64,000 bases of DNA from NCBI GenBank assembly GCA_028583605.1, contig CM053327.1, forward strand, positions 37,456,126-37,520,125, in the 5' to 3' direction. Position 1 is the first letter of the stretch. The number at the start of each line of letters is the position of its first letter. Under the pieces are notes generated by a model. That model did not search any database and was not told the DNA's origin. It was given only the letters and a program-made list of their open reading frames with translations. Positions 42,369 to 57,300 of this stretch are shown piece by piece. The position numbers were made by a program, and so were the translations under genes. The DNA comes from Dastarcus helophoroides (taxonomy: Eukaryota; Arthropoda; Insecta; Coleoptera; Bothrideridae).

Positions 42369-45300
42369 ATGTGTTCCACTTTAGTGAGGATAGTAGACAT
42401 AGATTACTACATAAGTTCACCTATTCAAGACATTGATGTTACATATTCGGAATTTCGCAGTTCTTCAATTTTGCATGTTCCAGTTTTGCGCGTTTTTGGC
42501 TCTACACAAACAGGTGAGTTGTTTTTTCCGACTTTTTTTTATAATATATATATATAATTTAAGGTAAACTATCGTTTAAATATCAGTACAGTTGGTCATT
42601 ATTCAATTAAAATGTGATAAGTCGTTACCATGGGCGCCTCGCCTGGGATAGCGTAGGGGTTTGAATTGGACAACATAATGTGCAAAAATAGCTCTATATC
42701 AAACGTATTTACTCAAAATGGTTTAAACTGTCTTGCGAATTTGGCTTTTTTAAAAGAAGCATGTTAAATTTTGAATTTGGAAATAAAATCTAAAAAAATA
42801 TTTGCCGGTTTTTGACATTAATATATTTTCAATTTTCGCTTGTTGAACTTCTTTGATATTCACATCTTATAAACTATACTCAACAATAGATGCAATAAAT
42901 TTATCAGTTGTTGTGTATCTGGTTAAGAGTTGTGCGAAATTTGATGTTTATTGATGTTTATTTCCGAAGTTATAGGTTATAATTAATAGCAAAAATAGTA
43001 AGTTAATTATGTCGATGATTGATTGAATGCTTGCTTTTCGTTAAAGGTCAAAAAATTTGTATACATGTCCATGGCGTTTTTCCATACATATATCTACCAT
43101 ACGATGGAGTTGAACATGCCAGCTCCCTGTCATATCAAATCGCTGCTAATATTGATAGGGCGCTTAATATCTCGATGGGACAAACGTCATCGAACTCGCA
43201 GCACGTGTACAAAGTCTCCCTAGTATCCGGAATGTAAGTATTTTCATACTTTTATAGCTCACCGTAAAATTCTAACTTTTTAGTCCATTCTATGGGTATC
43301 ACACTAAGCAACATCAATATTTTAAAATTTATTTATACAATCCCATGCTGGTTAAGCGAGTGACATCACTTCTGGAAAACAACTCAGTCCTGGGGGGCAA
43401 ACTTTACCAACCTCACGAAGCACATCTTAGTTTCGTTTTACAATTCATGATTGATTACAACCTTCACGGTATGAACTACATGGTTGTTTCTTCAGTAGCT
43501 TTTAGGTCTCCCAATACCGTCACCACTGATGCTAAAACCGGTTGGAACATGCCCCCTAAAGCGTCTTGTTGCGAACTGGAAGGCGACATTCTCGCTGAAC
43601 ATATTTTAAATCGCAAAGAAATCGAGAATGGAAATTTCGCCATAAATCCCGGCATAGCCGCCTTGTGGGCGGACGAGAAGCAGCGTAGACGAAACAACCG
43701 TGGAGACTCCCAGATGAAATCTCAATTTTTATCACTGGAGAACACCAACGTACCTCCGACAAAATCCCACGAGATTTTCAAGGCTATTTTACTGGCAAGA
43801 CTGGAAGAAACCTCCCAAGATGTTGATTCGAGCGGCGATTTCAACCAGTCGGTATACGCGGCGGAGACGCCCGCGGATGCGAACATCGCCAGCGCGTCGC
43901 AAACCGTTAACCACTTGACACCGTCACCGGGTGACCTGGATGCGTCGTTGATTGCGGATTTTGACGTTTCGACGCTGGACAGCACCCTGGACCCGGAAGC
44001 GAAGGGGATGCTCGAGATTTTGGAGAATTTGGCCCAAGATAACAGTCTGGGGGACCTAGAAAAGGACAGCATTTTATCACAACTCGAGGAGAATGAAGAA
44101 GGGAACGCGGACGAGTTGGATTTGAGTATATCCTTGGAGGCGTCACAGGATGTCACTTTGGTCCCCCAGTTTGACGGCGGAATGGAAACCGATTTAACAT
44201 CGGTATCACAAAGAGATGGGTTATCACAGGATGTTGACATGCTGACTTCCCGTGATTTGATCAGCCGTAACTTGGAATGTTTACCAGTTACTTGTGATTG
44301 CAAGAAGCAGAAATGTGTGAAGCACAAATATGAGTATTTGGGCAGAAAATTCGACGTCCACGACAAGCCGGAGAAAAATTTAGTTATTCCACAAGTCGAT
44401 GGAGCATTCCATTTGGACAGTGAGGAAGATAATGGGTTTTTAAAAGAATATGAAACTTGGAATTTCAAAGGCATACCATTACAAAACATGAATAAGGTTG
44501 ATTTTAGCGGCGATTATGCTAAAATTCCGCGAAATAATTTAAAACATAACGAGGTGGCATCATTTACTAGCGTCTACAGGAGACATAGGAAAATGAAAAA
44601 ACAGAAATTGAGGAGAAATCAGGAGATTTCTAATTATAAAAGAAATTCAACTAGGACTAAATTTGGCTCAGAAGATATTTTAAAGAGTCCTGTGAGTGGG
44701 GAAAATTTTTATGAAGCGGATCGAGTAAAAGTTTTCTGCAATGTGCACAACAAACCAAGCACAACAACTGAAGATTTCTATTCTTATACCCTAGGGAACT
44801 TAGACCCGAAAATTGTGGAAAAAGCGTCCCAATCAGCTTACACATAACTTCATTACAAACCACGCTTTCTTCCTCCAAGGAAACTTGCCACCAAGGGGGT
44901 TGAAACAAATACAGTAGAGTCGAAAACTGCGAGGCAAAAATTTCTGAAGCTGATACGCTTTTTCTTTCATCTCATATTAGCCAAATAGGAGTAAGGAAAA
45001 GTAGTACCAAGAGAGGAGAAGAGGAAGAATCTGCTGCAATGAAGAAAAATGATTTGAATGATAGGGTGCGAAGCAAACAGCTTGAAGATGCCAATTCATT
45101 ACGAACACCAACAAATTTTCACCACTAAGAGATGTGAAGAAGGTACGAACGAGTTAAAATTATTGAAAAAAAAATTCTACTGCTGATACACTTCTTTTTT
45201 CCGCTCATGTAAATCAAATTGGAATAAACAAAAATGACACCAAGAGAAAAGACAACGATATTGTTATGAATAAATATTTTTTAAATTATACAGCATTTGG

Positions 45301-48300
45301 CGTGGACAAAACTAAACAGTTTACAGATTCTACTTCCTTACGAATGAAGGTTTCTAAGCGAAGAAGTCTCCCCACCAAAGGGGTTGAAGGGAGTCCGGAA
45401 GAGTCGCAATTATTTGAAACGTTTCTAAAGCTGATATGCCTTCTTGGTCTCCGAAAACTCAAATTCTAAGTGACACGAAAAGCGAACGAGAGGAAGAAAT
45501 CTCAATGGATAAACATACTAGAGTAGAAAAATGTTCCTAAACAGCTTGCAAATTCAACTTTCTTACGAAAGGATCGTTGCGAGTTAAGGAATTCTCACCA
45601 CCAAGATGGTTGAAGAGAGTGCGGAAGGGTCGAACTTATTAGAAAACCTTTTTAAAGTTGATTCGCACTCCTCGCTTCCCGAATAATCAACTTCTAAGGA
45701 AAAGTGACGAACAGGAAGAATCCTTAACAAATAAACTTTTTTTTCAGTAATAAATCAGTTGGGGTGGACAATTACCCCAAACAACTTTACAGATTCAAAT
45801 TTCTTACTAACAGGATTTTCTGGGCCTAAGAAATCTTACAGCTAAAGATGTTTTGAATAATGAATCAGTCGGTAGAAAAAGTCAGGAGGAACTTAAAGGT
45901 TCCACTTTCTTACGAACGGACTTTTCAAAGCCAAGAAATGTCATCACCAAGAGGCTCAAAGAGTCGAAATCATCGGAAAAAAATCCTGACACCAATGCCC
46001 TTTTTACTTCCCCTCAGATGACTCGAATTCTAACAAGAAAAAGTGGCACCAAAAGCGAAAAAAACAAAACTGTGGTTGGTGCAAATTTTTTGAATAATAG
46101 ATCAGTTAGAGTTAGGAAATCATGCAATCAGCTAAAAGATCCTCGTTCATTAGAAGCGCAAAGAAATTTTGTCCCCAAAAGCATTGAAGAAGGATCAGAA
46201 AAACGTTCAACACCCGATGAACTTCTTTTTTCGCTTCTGAGAACTCAAATTAGGGAAAATCACGCCAAAAACGAAAAAGATGATTTTGGAGGCAAGAAAT
46301 CAGTTAGGGTGGAAAACATTTATCAAAGAACCAGCAATTTCATTGAAAACAATGTTTACTTCACATGGAAAATGCACCATGAAGACGGTTGAAAAGAGTC
46401 CAAAAGAGTCAGAATGGTGGGAAAAAAATTCTAAACCTGATGTGCCTCTTCCTGCGCCTCTCCACATTCAAATTCAGATTACAGGAAAATGACACCAAAA
46501 GCGATTTCGTAAACAGTAAATCAGTTAGGTTGGAAAAATGTGGCAAACAACTTGCAGATGTGACTTTATTACGAACGATGCTTATTCCGCAAGGAAAATG
46601 CACCACCAAGACGGTTGAAGAGTGTCTTGAAGAGTCAGAATGGTCGGGAAAAAATTCTAAATCTGATGCGCTTCTTCCTTCGCCTGTGAAAACTCAAATT
46701 CAGATTATGAAAGATGACACCAAAAACGATTTTGTAAACAGACCAGTCAGGATGGAAAAATGTGGCAAACGGACGGCAGATTCGGATTCACTAAGAACGA
46801 TGTCTACTTCGCAAAGAAAATGCACCACCAAGAGCGTTACAAGATAACCCCAAAAAGACCAAATGGTGGGAAAAAAATTCTACACCTCATACGCTTGTGT
46901 CTTTGCCTCTGAAATCTCAAATTCGAATTAGGGAAAATGGCACCAAAAGCGAAAACGATGATTTTGTAAACAATCAATCAGTTAGTTTGGAAAAATGTGG
47001 CAAACAGTTTGCAGATTCGACTTCACTAGGAATGATGTCTAGTTCGCAAAGAAAATGCACCACCAAGAGTGTTCAAAGTAACCCCAAAGAGACCAAATGG
47101 CGGGAAAAAAATTCTACATCTCATATGCTTGTGTCTTTGCCTCTGAAATCTCAAATTCGAATTAGGGAAAATAACACCAAAATGGAAAACGATGATTTTG
47201 TAAACAATGAATCAGTTAGTTTGGAAAAATGTGGCAAACAGCTTGCAAATTCGACTTCACTAGGAACGATGTCTACTTCGCAAAGAAAATGCACCACCAA
47301 GAGCGTTCAAGATAACCCCAAAGACACCAAATGGCGGGAAAAAAATTCTACACCTCATACGCTTGTGTCTTTGCCTCTGAAATCTCAAATTCGAATTAGG
47401 GAAAATGACACCAAAAGCGAAAACGATGATTTTATAAACAGTGAATCAGTTAGTTTGGAAAAATGTGGCAAACAGCTTATAGATTCGATTTCACTAGGAA
47501 CGATGTCTACTTCGCAAAGAAAATGCACCACCAAGAGCGTTCAAGATAACCCCAAAGAGACCAAATGGCGGGAAAAATATTCTACACCTCATATGCTTGG
47601 GTCTTTGCCTCTGAAATCTCAAATACGAATTAGAGAAAATGACACCAAAAGCGAAAACGATGATTTTGTAAACAATCAATCAGTTAGTTTGGAAAAATGT
47701 GGCAAACGGCTTGCAGATTCGACTTCACTAGGAACGATGTCTACTTCGCAAAGAAAATGCACTACCAAGAGCGTTCAAGATAACCCCAAAGAGACCAAAT
47801 GGCGGGAAAAAAAATCTACACCTCATACGCTTGTGTCTTTGCCTCTGAAATCTCAAATTCGAATTAGGGAAAATGACACCAAAAGCGAAAATAACGATTT
47901 TGTAAACAACAAAACAGTTAGTGAGGAAAAATGTGGCGAAACAGCTTGCAGATTCGACTTCATTACAAACGGTGCTTACTCTACCAAGAAAATGCACCAC
48001 CAAGAGGGTTGAAGAGAGTTATGAAGAGTCGGAATGGTGGGAAAAAAATTCGAAACCTGATACGCTTTCTTTTTCGCATCTGAAAACTCAAATTGGAATT
48101 AGGGAAAACGACACCAAAAGCGATTTTGTACACAGTGAAGAATCTGAAGTGGAGAAATGCAGCAAACAGTTACAAACAAAGCGGCGAAAGAAACCCACCA
48201 TCATAAAGGTTAAAAAAAGTGTGGAAGAGTCAACGTTTTTGGAAAAACATTCTGAAGCTGGTACTCTTCTTCCTTCGCAAGAAATAAGTCGAATTCGAAA

Positions 48301-51300
48301 GAGAAAAAGCGACACCAAAGGCTCAAGGAGTAAACCCGATCACTTGGATCGACAATCAGTTAGAAAGAGAATAAACTCAAATCACGGTTTCAATCCGAGG
48401 GCTAGCGCCGAAGGAAACCAAACTGTAGCTGATAAAACGACCAATTTTTATTTCCTACGAAATAGATCACTACCGGAAGAGAATGTTGGCCCTAAATTTG
48501 TACCCGATGAAAAAGATGCGTTCGTAGGTTCAAAAAACAGTTTAATAAAAGAAGAAGGTTCGCAAGTTGAGGTAGATTTGAACAGCGAAGTTAATTTGAA
48601 ACTTCAGGATGAACGACTGAATATTGAACTCGATAAAGGAAGCCCCAAGGTTTTTTTAAAACGACTGAATGTAAAATATGAACAAGGGGAATTGGCGTCT
48701 TTCAAAGTGAACGGGAATGGATGCGGCGACCTCATTAAGATAGAAAGCGAGATTTCGGATGCCAATAATTCTGTTGCGGTTCCCCAATTAATGACCTCCC
48801 AAAAATGCAAACAGTCTGACACAAAACTTCCAGCGCGTAAAGGGCACGAGAATGGCGAATTAAAATCCCGCCGCCTAAGGAATATGCCGTCCCTCAGTGG
48901 CCACTTTGACGAGGTGGTTGAAACTCCTCACGTTTCGCAAGCGAGAAGCGAACTAGCCAAGCGCGTTGTAAAACGACCAAAGATACGACGCTCGATTAAA
49001 AAGGAGAAAAAACCGAGTAGACTGTCGAAGTTTGTTGCAAAATTTTGCAAGGAGAGCACGCGACGATTCAATTTGGTAAATTCGGGAGTGCCACCTATTT
49101 TTAAAGTTTCCAGCGCTTGGCGGAAGTACGATTTTCTAGGTAGGTTTCGTTTTATCGATCACACTTTTTGCTTATGTGCATGTTTTCGGCTTTCCATTTT
49201 AGCGCCCAATCCCGCATGCAAATCAAATTCCCAGCCTCATACCCCGGTCGGACCGGTTTCGGCCGTTGAAACGCCAAAATGCGAGAAAAGTTTCGTCATA
49301 ACTTATAGTCCTCGAAGGAAAGTCGCTATGAATCCGACTTGGCCGTATTCCGTACGCGAAAGCAATGAAATTAAGCAGAAAAGATGTAGAACATGTAAAA
49401 TATTGACAGGTGATAGAAAGCTGATAATTGTAGGGAAGCGGCCACCAGCGCGAATTGAGTCGTTCAATATAAATGACGTGATCAGGGCACAGAAAAACAA
49501 TGAAAATAAGCTAAGGCAGTCTTATAAGTCTGTTATGGTCGATAGTACAATCAATGAAACCAAAGTATTAAAAATCAAAATAAAAAATAGGTTATTTTAA
49601 ATATAAACTAATAAGTTCTAAAATATAAGTTCAAAAGTGATTTAATACGAAGGCGTAGAACAGACACGGAAAAACAATTTCTAGAAATTACGAGATTCTT
49701 CTCGAAATTTCAACATTTTCTAGGTTGGAATTTAGAGTTTATTCTTGAAATTTCAACTGTTGTTTTATCGAGGTTTTATTTGTTTCTGGAAAATTTGTCT
49801 TTTTTTCTGAAAATTTCGATGCCAAATTTCGTTGTAAAATTTCGCAAATAAGCTCAAAATTTCGAGATTAAAGCGAAGTTTTTAAATCTGATTTTCTAAT
49901 TTCAAGTAAGATTTCGAACTTTGAGTCGAGATTTTAATTTTAAAATCGAGATTTCGACGTTAGGTTGCGATTTCGACAGTAAAAGTCAGATTTTGATTTT
50001 AGCCGCCAAATTTTGATTTACTTTAAAGTTGAACTTTCGAGAAAAATGTCGTAACTTCGAGAGAAATTTTCGATTTGATCAATTTAATTTTTTTTTAAAT
50101 TGACGTCCGTTCTCTACATCTTCGTACATTTATGACAGAATGATTTAAAAATTGTCTTAATGCTTTGATATTTAAAATTGTGATATTTTTAAAACTTGTA
50201 GAAGTTTTAAAGATCCTGATATTATTTTTTAGATCTGTTTATAATTTTCTATTGTTTAAATTTTGTTTATTTTATATCTTTGTTACTTTAAAGTTGGTAT
50301 TTAAAATGTAGGTAATTCACAGAATTTGTTTTAGTTCAATTTGTTTAATAAAAATTTTCACTATGAAGTTATTTCTTTCTAAATACTTTTTGTTCCACAT
50401 GCACTAAATGTTATTTTTTTTAATATATCGATCACTTTTTCTGTAGCGAAAGCTCAACTTTTTCGATATGAAAAATGTCAAATTTGAAACTGAATTAATC
50501 TGTAATCAGGTTTACAAATTATTTCGAGACACCAGACCAAGGTGACCATTAAAATATGGTTGCTTTAGAACAAAAAATAAATAAGTAATAAACAAAAATA
50601 GTAAAATTAATTAAAATGTCTTTCATTTTTTTAAACTTATCAATAATCGTGAATTGTATCGAGTTTTCATCCTATGCATAGTAACTTGGTGTTGGTGATC
50701 ATTTTCGGTTGCTGTCATTGCCAACTTGATTTATTTGGTAGGTCGCTGGAAATCGTTTTAGAACGACAGAAATTTATGTTCTTTTTAGATTTATCTTCGT
50801 TGGTTTCTATAGTCCATTTCCATAGTGAATTTCGAGGACCTTTACCCGTGGATGGAATAGACGATTGTTCCAGTTCATCCGATGATGACCGTGCTGGTTC
50901 AATTCAGGACGCTACTAGAACTCACTTGGACAGAAAACGTGTTTGGAGTCGTTCCTCTCAGTCGCCTTACAGCGCATTACCAATTGAGGTGTTTAGTGCA
51001 GAAGCTGGTAAGTACTAGAACAAAAAAACAATTGTCCTTAGCTCCCGACGTTCTGCCCCCAATCATTTATACGAAGACTTAGAATGAACATCAGTTTGTA
51101 AATTTCGAGATGTTCGAGACGAGTTTTTTCATGACTGCTTTGCCTTGTTAATGAAGAAGTTATTTTTTGTTTGTTCTTTTTGCTAAGGACAATATTTTGC
51201 ATCTGTGTGGAATATTTTAAGTACAAAAAACATGTTTTAGGTCCTTCAAACCTGAATGTAGCTGGGAGGTAAGTTTTTGTATCTTTGTACTGAATAGTTA

Positions 51301-54300
51301 AACTTCATTTTGAGAGCTCACTCTTCGGTTTAACTAACGAAGAAATGATCAAGAACAGAATTTACCCAATTTCAAGATTCGTGAAAATTTAAATTCAGGA
51401 TTGACACTCAAAACGATTTTGTAAACAGTAAATCAGAGTGGAAACTGTGACAAACGGGTTGCGGATTCGGCTTCATTAGAAACGATTCCTACTTCGTAGA
51501 GAAAGTCACACCAAGAAGGTTGAAGAGAGCCCCGAAGATTCAAAATGTTGAGAAAAAATTCTACATCGAATACACTTCTTTATTCGCCTCTGAAAATCCA
51601 AATTCGAATTGGGGAAAATGACACCAAAAGGGAAAAATGATTTTGTAAGCAAAGTGTGGAAAAAAGTGACAAACAGTTTGCACATTTGGCCTCTCCAAGA
51701 ACGACGTCTACTCGCCAAAGAAAATGCACCACCAAGAGGGTTGAAGCGTCTGGAAGAGTCAGTGTGGTGGGAAAAAAATTCTAAACCTGATAAGCTTCTT
51801 TCTTCACCTCTGAAAACTTCAAATTCGAGATTAGGGAAAACAACACCAAAAGCGATTTTGTAAAGAGTAAATCAATAAGGGTGGAAAAACGTGGCAAACA
51901 ACTTTCAGATGCGGTTTGATTACTTAGAACGCTTACTTCGCAAAGAAGATGCACCACCAAGAAGGTGGAAAAAAATTCTGAAGCTTCGCCTCTGAAAATT
52001 TAAATTCAGATTGACACTAAAAACCATTTTGTAAACAGTAAATCAGAGTGGAAACTGTGGCAAACGGGTTGCGGATTCAGTTTCATTAGAAACGATGCCT
52101 ATTTCGTAGAGAAAATGCACACCAAGAAGGTTGAAGAGAGCCCCGAAGACTCAAAATGTTGGGAAAAAGATTCTACATCGAATACGCTTCTTTATTCGCC
52201 TCTGAAAATCCAAATTCGAATTGGGGAAAATGACACCAAAAGGGAAAAATGATTTTATAAACAAAATGTGGAAAAAGGTGACAAACAGCTTGCAGATTTG
52301 GCCTCACCAAGAACGACGTCTACTCGCCAAAGAAAATGCACCACCAAGAGGGTTGAAGCGTCTGGAAGAGTCAGTGTGGTGGAAAAAAAATTCTAAACCT
52401 GATAAACTTCTTTATTCGCCTTTAAAAGCTAAAATTCGAATTGGGAAAAATGACACCAAATGCGGGAAAAAATAAACGATTTTGCAAACAAGGAATCGGT
52501 TAGTGTGGAAAAATGTGGCAAACAGCTTGCAGATTTAACTTCAGCACGAACTATATTTATTCCGCAAAGAAAATGCACCACCAAGAGGGTTGAATAGAAT
52601 TCCGAAGAGTCGGAATGGTGGGAAAAAAATTCTAAACCTGATATACTTCTTTCGTCACCCCTGAAAACTCAAATTCAGATTAGGGAAAATAACACCAAAA
52701 GCGCTTTTGTAAATAGTAAATCAATAAGGGTGGAACAACGTGGCAAACTACTTGGAGATGCGGTTTTATTACGTAGAACGCAAAGAAGATGCACGACCAA
52801 AAAGGTGGAAAAAATGCTCTGAAAATTTAAATTTAGATTAGGGAAAATGGCACTTAAAGCGATTTTGTAAATAGTAAATTAAAGTGGAACAATGTGGCAA
52901 ACAGCTTGTAGATTTGGCTTCATTAGAGACGATGTCCACTTCGCAAAGAAAATGCACACCAAGAGGATTTAACGGATCCCCGAAGACTTGGAATGTTGGG
53001 AAAAAAATTCCACATCTGATACGCTTCCTCATTCGCCTTTGAAAATTTAAATTCGAATTAGGAAAAATGACACCAAAAGAGAAAAAATGACACCAAAAGA
53101 GAAAAAATGACACCAAAAGAGAAAAAATGACACCAAAAGAGAAAAAAATGATTTTGTAAACAATCAAAGTGTGGAAAAATGTGACAAACAGCTTACAGTT
53201 TTGGCTTCACCACGAACAATGCTGACTCTACAAAGAAAATGCACCACCAAGAGGGTTGAAGAGAGCCCCGAAGACTCAAAATGCTGGCAAAAAATTTTAC
53301 ATCTGATACACTTCTTTATTCGCCTCTAAAAACTCAAATTCGAATTGGGAAAAATGACACCAAAAGCGGGAAAAAAACGATTTTGCAAACAAGGAATCGG
53401 TTAGTGTGGAAAAATGTGGCAAACAGCTTTCAGATTTAGCTTCACCACGAACTATACTTATTCCGCAAAGGAAATGCACCACCAAGAGGGTTGAATAGAA
53501 TTCCGAAGAGTCAGAATGGTGGGAAAAAAAATCTAAACCTGATATACTGCTTTCTTCACCTCTAAAAACTCAAATTCAGATTAGGGAAAATAACACCAAA
53601 AGCGCTTTTGTAAACAGTAAATCAATAAGGGTGGAACAACGTGGCAAACTACTTGGAGATGCGGTTTTATTACGTAGAACGCTTACTTCGCAAAGAAGAT
53701 GCACGACCAAGAAGGTGGAAAAAAATGCTCTGAAAATTTAAATTTAGATTAGGGAAAATGACATTAAAATCGATTCTGTTAGCAGTAAATCCAGGTGAAA
53801 AAATGTGACAAACAGCTTACAAATTCGGCTGCATTAGAAACGACGCCTACTTCGCGCAGAAAATGCACACCAAGAGGATTGATGGAGCTCCGAAGACTCA
53901 GAATGGTGAGAAAAAAATTCTACATGTGATACACTTCCTCATTCGTCTCTGAAAACTAAAATTCGAATTAGGAAAAATGACACCAGAAGAGAAAAAATGA
54001 CACCAAAAGAGAAAAAATGACACCAAAAGAGAAAAAAATGATTTTGTAAACAATCAAAGTGTGGAAAAATGTGGCAAACAGCTTGCAGATTTTGCTTCAT
54101 CACGAATAATGCTTACTCTCCAAAGAAAATGCACCACCAAGAAGATTGAAGAGAGCTCCAAAGACTCAAAATGCTGGGAAAAAAATTCTACATCTGATAT
54201 ACTTCTTTATTCGCCTCTGAAAACTCAAATTCGAATTGGGAAAAATGACACCAAAAGCGAAAACAAAAACGATTTTGCAAACAAGGTATCAGTTAGTGTG

Positions 54301-57300
54301 GAAAAATGTGGCAAACAGCTTGCAGATTTAGCTTCGGCACGAACTATACTTATTCCGCAAAGAAAATGCACCACCAAGAGGGTTGAATAGAATTCCGAAG
54401 AGTCGGAATGGTGGGAAAAAAATTCTAAACCTGATATACTTCTTTCGTCACCCCTGAAAACTCAAATTCAGATTAGGGAAAATAACACCAAAAGCGCTTT
54501 TGTAAACAGTAAATCAATAAGGGTGGAACAACGTGGCAAACTACTTGGAGATGCGGTTTTATTACGTAGAACGCTTACTTCGCCGCAAAGAAGATGCACG
54601 ACCAAGAAGGTGGAAAAAAATGCTCTGAAAATTTAAATTTAGATTAGGGAAAATGACATTAAAATCGATTCTGTTAGCAGTAAATCCAGGTGGAAAAATG
54701 TGACAAACAGCTTACAAATTCGGCTGCATTAGAAACGATGCCTACTTCGCGCAGAAAATGCTACACCAAGAGGATTGAAGGAGCTTCGAAGACTCAGAAT
54801 GATGAGAAAAAAATTCTACATCTGATACGCTTCCTCATTCGTCTCTGAAAACTTAAATTCGAATTTGGAAAAATGACACCAAAAGAGAAAAAAAGACATC
54901 CAAAAGAGAAAAAATGACACCAAAAGAGAAAAAAATGATTTTGTAAACAAAGTGTGGAAAAATGTGGCAAATAGCTTGCAGATTTGGCTTCACCACGAAC
55001 AATGCTGACTCTACAAAGAAAATGTACCACCAAGAGGGTTGAAGAGAGCCCTGAAGACTCAAAATGCTGGGAAAAAAATTCTACATCTGATACACTTCTT
55101 TATTCGCCTCTGAAAACTTAAATACGAATTAGGAAAAATGACACCAAAAGAGAAAAAATTACACCAAAAGAGAAAAAATAACACCAAAAGAGAAAAAAAT
55201 GATTTTGTAAACAATCAAAGTGTGGAAAAATGTGGCAAACAGCTTGCAGATTTGGCTTCACCACGAACAATGCTGACTCTACACAGAAAATGCATCACCA
55301 AGAAGGTTGAAGAGAGCCCCGAAGACTTAAAATGCTGGGAAAAAAATTCTACATCTGATACACTTCTTTATTCGCTTCTGAAAACTTAAATCCGAATTAG
55401 GAAAAATGACACCAAAAGCAAACATGATTTTGTAAACAATGAATCAATGTGGAAAAATGTGGCAACCACCTTGCAGATTCAACTTCATTACGAAAAATGC
55501 TTACTCTACAGAGAAAATGCACCACCAAGAGGGTTGAAAGGAGTTCCGAAGAGTCAGAATGGTGGGAAAAAATTTCTGAACCTGATAGGCTTCCATTTTT
55601 GCCTCTGAAAATTCGAATTCGAATTAGGAAAAACGACACCAAAAGCTAAAACAAATGATTTCGTAAACAATGAATCAGTGTGTAAAAATGTGGCGCCAAA
55701 AAACTGGCAGATTTGGCTCCACCAGAAACGATGCTTATTGGTAAAAAAATGTACCACCAAGAAGGTTGAAAAGGGTCCTGAAGAGTCGAAACGGTAGGAA
55801 AAAAAATCCATACCACTTTTTTCTTCTGAAACACCTTGCAGATTCGACTTCACTAAGAACGATGTCTACTTCGCAAAGAAAATGCACCACCAAGAGCGTT
55901 CAAGATAACCCCAAAGAGACCAAATGGCGGGAAAAAAATTCTACACCTCATACGTTTGTTTCTTTACTTCTGAAATCTCAAATTCGAATTAGGGAAAATG
56001 ACACCAAAAGCGAAAAAAATCATTTTGTAAACAGTGAATCAGTGTGGAAAAATGTGACAGCTTGCAGATTTGGCGTCACCACGAACGATGCTTACTCCAC
56101 AAGGAAAATGCACCACCAAGAGGCTTGAAAAGGGTTCCGAAGGTCAGAATGGTGGGAAAAAATTCTAAACGTAATACACTTCTTTTTTCACCTCCGAAAA
56201 CAGCCTGGCGCGCGTTGTTACCACGCGAAGACTCCTTAATCTGAGTGAAACATTGTGGTGACCAGTGATCTACTGAGTGTGTGTGATTTACTCTTAAGTG
56301 TGAAGGTTTACCCACAGTGATCGATTTAAATTCGAGCTTCTTTATTCATTTCCGATTTTTTTTCCAAATATTTGGAATTCTTACTTAAGTTTCCGAGGCT
56401 AAACTTAGAAATTGTCAATTTCTAAGTCTAAACTTAAAAATTGTCAATTTCTAAGTCTAAACTTAGAAATTGTCAATTTCGAATTTTACGTAACTGCGAA
56501 GTGATGATAATAAAAAATGTCACAAATATAAAATATTTTTTTCACTCATAGGAAATCCAGTATGAAGAAACTTCCCTCGTCAACTAAGAAAAATCAAGAG
56601 CGAAATCGCGAAATAGAAAAAATCAAAAGAAAAATTGGATTCCACGAAGACGTCACTTCGGAAACAGAACATTTGGAGTGCGCCTACGTTAGAAAAAAAT
56701 CTGTTAAAAGCGCCGTTTTGGCTGAAGCCCCAAAAGAGGATAAACAGTTTGTTACAAAGTTCGACGAAAATACGAAAACAATTAAACCGTTTTTGTCAGA
56801 CTTTGAAACGAACCAAGAAGCTCGAGAAGAGCTAAATGCAATTCAACATTTTAAGGGCGCTGTTCAAAACGACCAGAAAAGGGTCAATGTCAGTTTAGAT
56901 CTAGATGATGCAGCCACTCATAATGAAGCAAGACGAGTTGATCATCAATACCAGAACCTGAAAGAAAGTTGTGGTTTGTCTCAAGACAGTTACGAAAGAA
57001 CTGGGCTAGAGAGTAGAGAATGCGACGAGATAAGGTTACCTTTGGAGAAAACGGGGCAGCTTCCAGCGCGAACGGAAAAACTTTTGACGGGAAACAACAC
57101 AGAATTGAGCCATCTCTGTGCAGAACCAAACAAAGAACCTGATAAAATCAACAAATGTGCAGAGGTGGAAACTCTAGGAGACTTGAGTGGGCTTGTGGGT
57201 AATACGAAAAGACTTTTGGAAGCGGACGTGGTGCCGAACAAATCAGAACATTTCGGTCCAGAACCAAACTATGACGGATTTAAAAACAACGAATTTCCCG

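Noticed and set aside
43476..44908. Minus-strand frames up to 255 codons opposite REV3L exon 3
   Set aside because: Antisense shadows; the plus-strand protein matches the REV3L N-terminus.
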